Notes under the pieces: model-generated
Told to the model about the DNA's origin: nothing
The model's database searches: none
What the model saw: only the letters and a program-made list of their open reading frames with translations
Assembly (NCBI GenBank): GCA_014155875.1
Contig: JACEFZ010012611.1
Coordinates: 1 to 64,000 of the forward strand
Direction: 5' to 3'
Source: Cepaea nemoralis
Taxonomy: Eukaryota; Mollusca; Gastropoda; Stylommatophora; Helicidae
Length of the DNA: 64,000 nucleotides
Part shown: one piece after another, positions 58,978 to 64,000 of the stretch
Position numbering within the stretch: the stretch's first letter is position 1
Layout: each line of letters opens with the position of its first letter
Position numbers and translations under genes: made by a program

Positions 58978-59891
58978 AGATGAGAAAGGCACTTGATAGT
59001 CAGGTCTAATTCCTGAGAAAAGAAGACCAGATCTTATAGGACAGAGATGGGATGCTGATAGGGTGTAGATAGGACCATGCATCATGTATTGGTTTAATCT
59101 GCATCCATTTCACCATGCTTTGCTTTTACCTGCCAATACCACTCCGTGTATCCATCTAGACATGCAGAATTTCAACAGGTCGTGTTCTGTCAGATATCTG
59201 TCATGACATGCTTTGTTACCATTGTCTTGATCTGACCCTACCTTTTTCTCAACTGGACTCGATCACATCTGGCAGACTTTTCCTTGTCTTAATATCATTA
59301 TATCATTCTGAGTTGATCTCATTCGGAAATTAAGACATATGTGGAGGGCCACTCTGATTTATCAATAGATAATGGCCTCACTCTACATGTGTTTTACTAC
59401 TTTAAGGTTAGAGAGAAGAAAGTTGTGATATCACATGTGAGTGGAATCACATCCTAGCCTCCCCCTAATATCAACATCCCCTCCTTTTGTGTGTGTTCAT
59501 TTCATGTATTTTTTGTAAATAATGCATGTAGATTTGTGAATAATGAATATATGTATGAGATGTTTACCCAGGTCGGTTGTGTTTGCACTGCTCCAGAAGG
59601 TATGTGTTGGCCTGTCTATAGGAGCTGATGCTTACACTGTTTGGGCAAAGAGAATTCTGCCTGTGCCGAGATGCCAGCCTTCAGCCTCCAAAGGACGGTA
59701 TATTCTTACTTCTTTTTAAGAAACCGTTTGGCAGTCAGGAAGAGTTATACCAGTTTATGGGCTCCCTGGCCACTCAAAACCGCCAGCAGTAATTTCTATC
59801 TATCAGGCAGTACCTTCAATCTAACCTTATGAAACCTGGAAAACCAGAGGCAGCACCAATGGGGAAAACCAACCATGTTGTCAGCGTGTTG
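58978..59891. other. No gene seen
   Basis: One 63-codon plus frame (59641-59832) without a motif. The rest is AT-rich sequence I cannot classify. Confidence 0.45.
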
Positions 59892-59903
59892 GGGAGTGCG
59901 GAT

Positions 59904-61213
59904 TGATTGATTGATTGATTGATTGATTTAGGAACCGACATCACAGCATTCGGGAGATTTCCATAAGCGCTCCGCCCCCATCCTCAGAAGCCAGCGAAGA
60001 GCAGCAATCTGATTATATGTCCGTCTCGCCTTTCCTCTGAGCGTTGATCGTCGGCCAGATCCCCTCGTCACCCCTCGTTGTTGCATTCTTGCCAGACCAT
60101 GGTGATCCATTTGCTCCTCCGAGGTGTACACATGCTCCCACAAGGTCGCAACCACATCTGCTTTGTCATGCATCAATACTCCAACCAAGTTTTGCCGAGC
60201 CAGCCAATCTGTCCGCCTGTTCATTCCCCAGCACACCAGCATGCCCAGGAGAAAAGATCCAGAAGATGCTTGTCACCCGTGACTTCCGAAGCGAAACAAG
60301 CCACTCTGCACGACGCTTGCCTGTCTTCACCCTACTCAGCATGCTTTCTGAGTCAGTTACAATCACGATGTGTGTGTGTATCGTATTCTCCATCCAGCGG
60401 AAAGCTGCACTGACCGCCTCCACCTCCATTCTTAAGCTAGATGTTGTGGTATCATATGCCAGGCTCTCCTACACAAAACGTCGACCATTGGCTTTTGCTA
60501 AGAACCCCCAGGCACTTCTCCTACCTCTCAACACCGACCCATCTGTGTAGATAATCACATCACCTGAGCGAGCATTATCCTGAATTAGTTGCTGGATTTC
60601 CACTTCCGTGGCCCCTGCTGGCCACTCCCTGCACTCCCGGCTCAATGTGATTACAACTCTGCACAAGTCTGACTGCTCCGCTGACACTCTGACCCACTAT
60701 TCTCCTCTCCTAATGTTCTCCAAGGGGCACACCTACCTGATCGTATCCTCAGCCTGAGGCATCCATGATTTCCCTCTTATCAGTCGCTGACCCTTAACGA
60801 CGTCCAGCGCCTCATGCAGTGGGTGGTCTGTGTCTGCAGCTACTCTGAGGTATGCCTTCGCCTGCATCACCTTGAGCCTACCAGCAACAGTCGGCAGACC
60901 AAGGATGTAACGCATACACACTACTGGGGTGTCTCTGGTGCATCCCAGAATTACCCGCATAGCTTCGTTCTGTATGCGCTCTAACTTCACCAGCTGACTC
61001 TCTGAGACAGTGAGCAGTCCTAGTCCATAATCAATCACTGAGAGGATCAAGTGCTGGTATAGTGTGAAAAGCATTCTCTGCTCTGTGTCCATTGCAGCCA
61101 TAGTTTTAAGTGCATTGAGTCCCTTTTGAGACCTTGTCAAAACCGTCTCCACATGGTCCTTGAAGGGCAGGCTCCTGCCAAATGTGATTCCCAGATACTT
61201 CAGTTTGTTCTCT
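59904..61213 (-). mobile_element. LINE-E insertion with 12-bp target-site duplication
   Basis: A 1310-bp 5'-truncated element bounded by GGGAGTGCGGAT at 59892-59903 and 61214-61225. The minus strand encodes the end of RT (L-K-Y-L-G-I-T-F, L-Y-Q-H-L-I-L-S-V-I-D-Y-G, 166-codon frame 60733-61233), then RNase H with I-I-Y-T-D-G-S-V (first Asp), M-E-V-E-A-V (Glu), V-T-D-S-E-S-M (Asp) and E-Q-A-D-R-L-A (last Asp), and the C-terminal E-C-C-D-V-G-S. At least three frameshifts. The (TTGA)n-type tail is at 59904-59930. The fullest LINE-E copy here. Confidence 0.95.
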
Positions 61214-61234
61214 GGGAGTGCGGATGAGGACACA

Positions 61235-61835
61235 TACAGGACAATAGAGATGTCAGAGAAAGGACAATAGATATGTCAGAGACAGGACAATAGAGATGTC
61301 ATAGACAGGACAACAAAGATGTCATAGACAGGACATAGATGTTTAGTCGTTTAGTCGTTGGATCAACATCACGGCACACGGTTTAACCCACAATTGCTCC
61401 GTTTTCCTCCTAACTCAAACCTGAGTCTGATGAAACTCAGCTCAATGCACGAACTCCGTTGCATCGGCGAGGACCCTGAAATACTTTAGGTAGATTTTTA
61501 ACTCGAAATTTTGCCCGGACAGCACCAGGTTACTCTTTTTCGATTCCCAACCGCCAAGGGATATTTTACGTGCGCAACAATACACACATCGGGCGTCCGA
61601 TCTCACTACCCAGAGACCAGGGGAAATTTTATTACTGGAAGTCCAGGTGGATTTTTTAAAATAAATCCCAGTCCTCAGTGGGGCCTGAACCCGTGACCTT
61701 CAGCACTCGAGGCGGACACCATACCTCGAGACCACTCAGCCCCCTGACAGGACATAGACGGGACAACAAGACCTAGCTATAAACAGGACACAAGGTTATA
61801 AACAGGACACAGGGACATAGACGGGACTACGTCCT
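61235..61835. repeat. Minisatellite, GACAGGACAATAGAGATGTC, split by a SINE
   Basis: Four to five imperfect units of about 26 bp at 61235-61339; related GGACATAGACGGGAC units resume at 61746-61835 beyond the SINE. Confidence 0.85.
61340..61745 (-). mobile_element. SINE-3, near full length
   Basis: On the minus strand the head GGGGGCTGAGTGGTCTCGAG has an A-box-like GCTGAGTGG, and CACGGGTTCAGGCCCC is a B-box-like element about 45 bases later. The 3' end has (ACTAAACG)-type repeats at 61340-61358. GACAGGACATAGA flanks it at 61327-61339 and 61746-61758, though the site lies in a tandem repeat. A tail fragment of the same family is at 2.6 kb. Confidence 0.88.
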
Positions 61836-64000
61836 TCACCGACAGTACAACGCTGCACTGAAGGACCTGAGACAAACCAGACCGGACAGCTAGTACAGCA
61901 AGACAACTAACGCAGCACGACTATCACAGGAAACACGCGGTCAAGCGCCACGTGACTATCAGACCGAGACCTGAAAGGGCAGACGGAGATTGGACGCGTA
62001 AGAGAAAAGACGTGTGCGACTGGGCGGGAGAGTGACGGTTTGAAAGCTAGCCTTTGCTGAGCGAAGATAGCCGCGAGTATTCAGTGCGAGGAATGAGAAT
62101 GAATTGTGTTATGAGCGCACAGGTGACTGCTATGGCTGAGTGTGATTTGCCATTATTGTAGATAGAAGATTGTGATATCTTTTGTGTATATATAATTTGA
62201 TACAATGTATTCATGTCGCGATATTATCGTTTGCCTGAATAAATAAGACGATCCTACATGCAACGGGTTATTATCTTACTGAGTTCATGTAGAAGACTCA
62301 TTGTCAGAATTAAGACGACGAGCTAAAGTTACCTGTATTTATGAGATGTTTACAGGCGAGTCATTATGGGGGAAATCGTCCGCTTTAGGTAGAACCATTG
62401 AAAAGTCAAAAATAATTTGAGGGCTGTCGTCCTTTAGATTTCAACCCGAACGGGAGTGTAACTAGTTAATTAGAAAAGTCATTATGGGGGAAATCGTCCT
62501 TCCGGATTTGAATCCAAAACATTAGTTTCAGAAGGTAAATAACGATAAGTCAATTTTGGGGACTTTCGTCCATTTGATTTCTTATCATGCCCCTTCTGCC
62601 TTACTTTTGGATCAGTCTGACTGGAATCCCCAGTCACACCATAGTCACACCGGTAGGTTCGGGTAATTTATCAACTGTGTAGCAGATGTGTTACCTATCT
62701 GGTTTAGTGAGTACATACGCAGGGTTGTCAGGAAGTTTGACATTCGTTACATTGGGATGCTGGAATCATTTAATAGTGATAAGTTATTGCTTGTTATTAT
62801 TATTGATGTGTCATTCGCTTAGCTAGATTAGGATTGAAACTTATGTGTTATATCAGTGGTGGTGATTATTCCGGGAAACAAGGTGGTGTTATTTTATTGG
62901 GATGTGCAGGTAAGTACTTGCTGTGTGAAGATATTCCACGTAGGCAGAATTGTTTTGTATTTACTAGATAGCAGTTGATAGAAAGTATTTATGATGCCTG
63001 ATGTCACTGCTTGTTTACATGCCTGTCCGCCAGAGTGACCATGCGTGTCCAATCGTGCGTATGCCTAGACAACCGATTGGTTATTAGGCATGTCAGACCG
63101 ACCGTTATGTTGCATGTCCGACCCAAAGCGATCGTGCTTCACCGAAGGTGGAATTAACATACCCGACCGAGAGCGATGCGGCGCTCTGTAATCGAGGCCG
63201 TTGCGTCTATGTAGATCCGAACTATGTACAGAACCTGGTCTGTCTCTATTATTCTCCTCTTCCAGAAACATGACTCTGATAATGGAGTAACTGATTCACT
63301 GCAGTGAGGAAGTAGTAGTATCCTCTGTGGTAATTGGTCTGGATAAGGGGAGCTGGAGATTTAGGAGAGGGGGGCTGGTAGCCTCTCTAAATAGGATGAC
63401 GTGGCCTGATTCGCCACGGACCACAGTAGCTGTGTGAAAGTGTTTTCGGTGGAGGGCCACCACATCTGTTCTAGTCCTGAACAAACTTGATCGTCATGGA
63501 TGAAGGTAAATTAATAAAGGTCAAACGTTGTTCTGGGACGGAGATCCCAGAACAAAAGCTGTTTCTGTGTTCTGAGTTTGTTAATTAAGTTTAAACATTC
63601 CTAGTTATAAGTTATTAATGCTACGTTAATGAATTGTGAGGAAGATAATTTATTAATGTTGTGGAGCCATTAATGAGTTAGGTGTAATTAGTTAATCCAT
63701 GGGTGAAGGGATTGATTAATTGTTGAGCTAGGTTGAAGGAGGATATGTCCGGCTGGGTACCTCCTAGATAATGTAACCACTACACTGAAAGAGAAGTAGG
63801 AATATTTTCTGGTTGATGGATGGTGAAGAAACAGAAGTGGATTAGCACCAGGCGATGGATACTTTGACAGAGTCACGCAGTCTACTCTGGTGCTATCGGG
63901 CTATCTGTTGCCCAGACGAGTTACTTAACTAAATACTGGTGAATTATTGCTTTCTCCTGCAGCCTCATGCCTATACATTGTAGTTAAGAGTGGATCTATG
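61836..64000. other. No gene seen
   Basis: About 2.2 kb with no supported coding region. Four loosely spaced copies of an AAGTC...GGGG...TCGTCC motif occur at about 62358-62575. Short frames at 63065-63271, 63296-63484 and 63688-63876 lack motifs. An LTR or a host regulatory/untranslated region is possible but nothing supports either. Confidence 0.4.

Noticed and set aside
61836..64000. LTR retrotransposon at the right edge
   Set aside because: No paired LTRs, TG/CA ends, primer-binding site or gag/pol motif could be shown within the window.

Overview
This is eukaryotic, almost certainly animal, nuclear DNA. It has intron-split reading frames with GT/AG junctions, 5'-truncated non-LTR retrotransposons with target-site duplications, tRNA-headed SINEs, hAT-type MITEs, and a very heavy load of micro-, mini- and satellite repeats. 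There are no bacterial operons, rRNA genes or convincing host tRNA genes. The retrotransposon proteins look like those of lophotrochozoans; I suspect a gastropod mollusc, but that is recognition from memory and was not tested.

Two host genes can be supported, both on the minus strand and apparently paralogous. Gene A has exon 1 at 27451-27300 and exon 2 at 21417-20730. Gene B has exon 1 at 53737-53580 and exon 2 at 50386-about 47930. In each, a signal-peptide exon ends in phase 2 and joins a second exon that starts with the same F-[HY]-N-C-L motif. A cysteine-rich ectodomain is followed by a tandem-repeat stalk (about four 10-residue units in A, about forty 14-residue Ser/Pro units in B) and a hydrophobic C-terminal segment. 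In B the membrane segment lies in another frame, behind a one-base deletion near 48221. I do not recognise the family.

Layout. 0-7 kb: LINE fragments, SINEs and a fold-back element. 7.6-10.9 kb: CTAC-rich DNA, a 12-bp array and a 1.77-kb array of a 10-bp unit. 11-13 kb: LINE-D nested in LINE-A. 13.2-19.9 kb: satellites of 64, 30, 32 and 70 bp, with a LINE-E tail and a fold-back element. 20-28 kb: gene A, its 5.9-kb intron holding LINEs and simple repeats. 28.4-32.3 kb: a three-level LINE nest and a LINE-E copy. 32.9-35.2 kb: low-complexity arrays. 36-41 kb: a long GAA tract, low-copy duplications and a G-rich tract. 41.3-43.6 kb: two hAT-type MITEs, each inside a LINE. 43.9-45.5 kb: a 41-bp minisatellite and a LINE insertion. 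46-47.5 kb: a LINE-D 3' end and a 5S/tRNA-like SINE. 47.9-53.8 kb: gene B. 53.9-56.2 kb: tetranucleotide repeats, 2 kb of them strictly alternating purine-pyrimidine. 56.3-61.2 kb: LINE-A, LINE-D and LINE-E copies. 61.3-64 kb: a SINE inside a minisatellite, then unassigned DNA.

Family labels are local. LINE-A: RTE-like, C-terminus ending A-Y-R-H-G-T, tail of (TGA), (TTGA) or (TGGA). LINE-B: an older relative of A. LINE-C: C-terminus with a C2H2 finger. LINE-D: CR1/Jockey-like, 3' end GGGCCTGCG...AATAAAG. LINE-E: with an RNase H domain. LINE-F: ends in a GAA run. SINE-1: tRNA-headed, at least six copies. Most long open frames here are repeats without stops, not genes.
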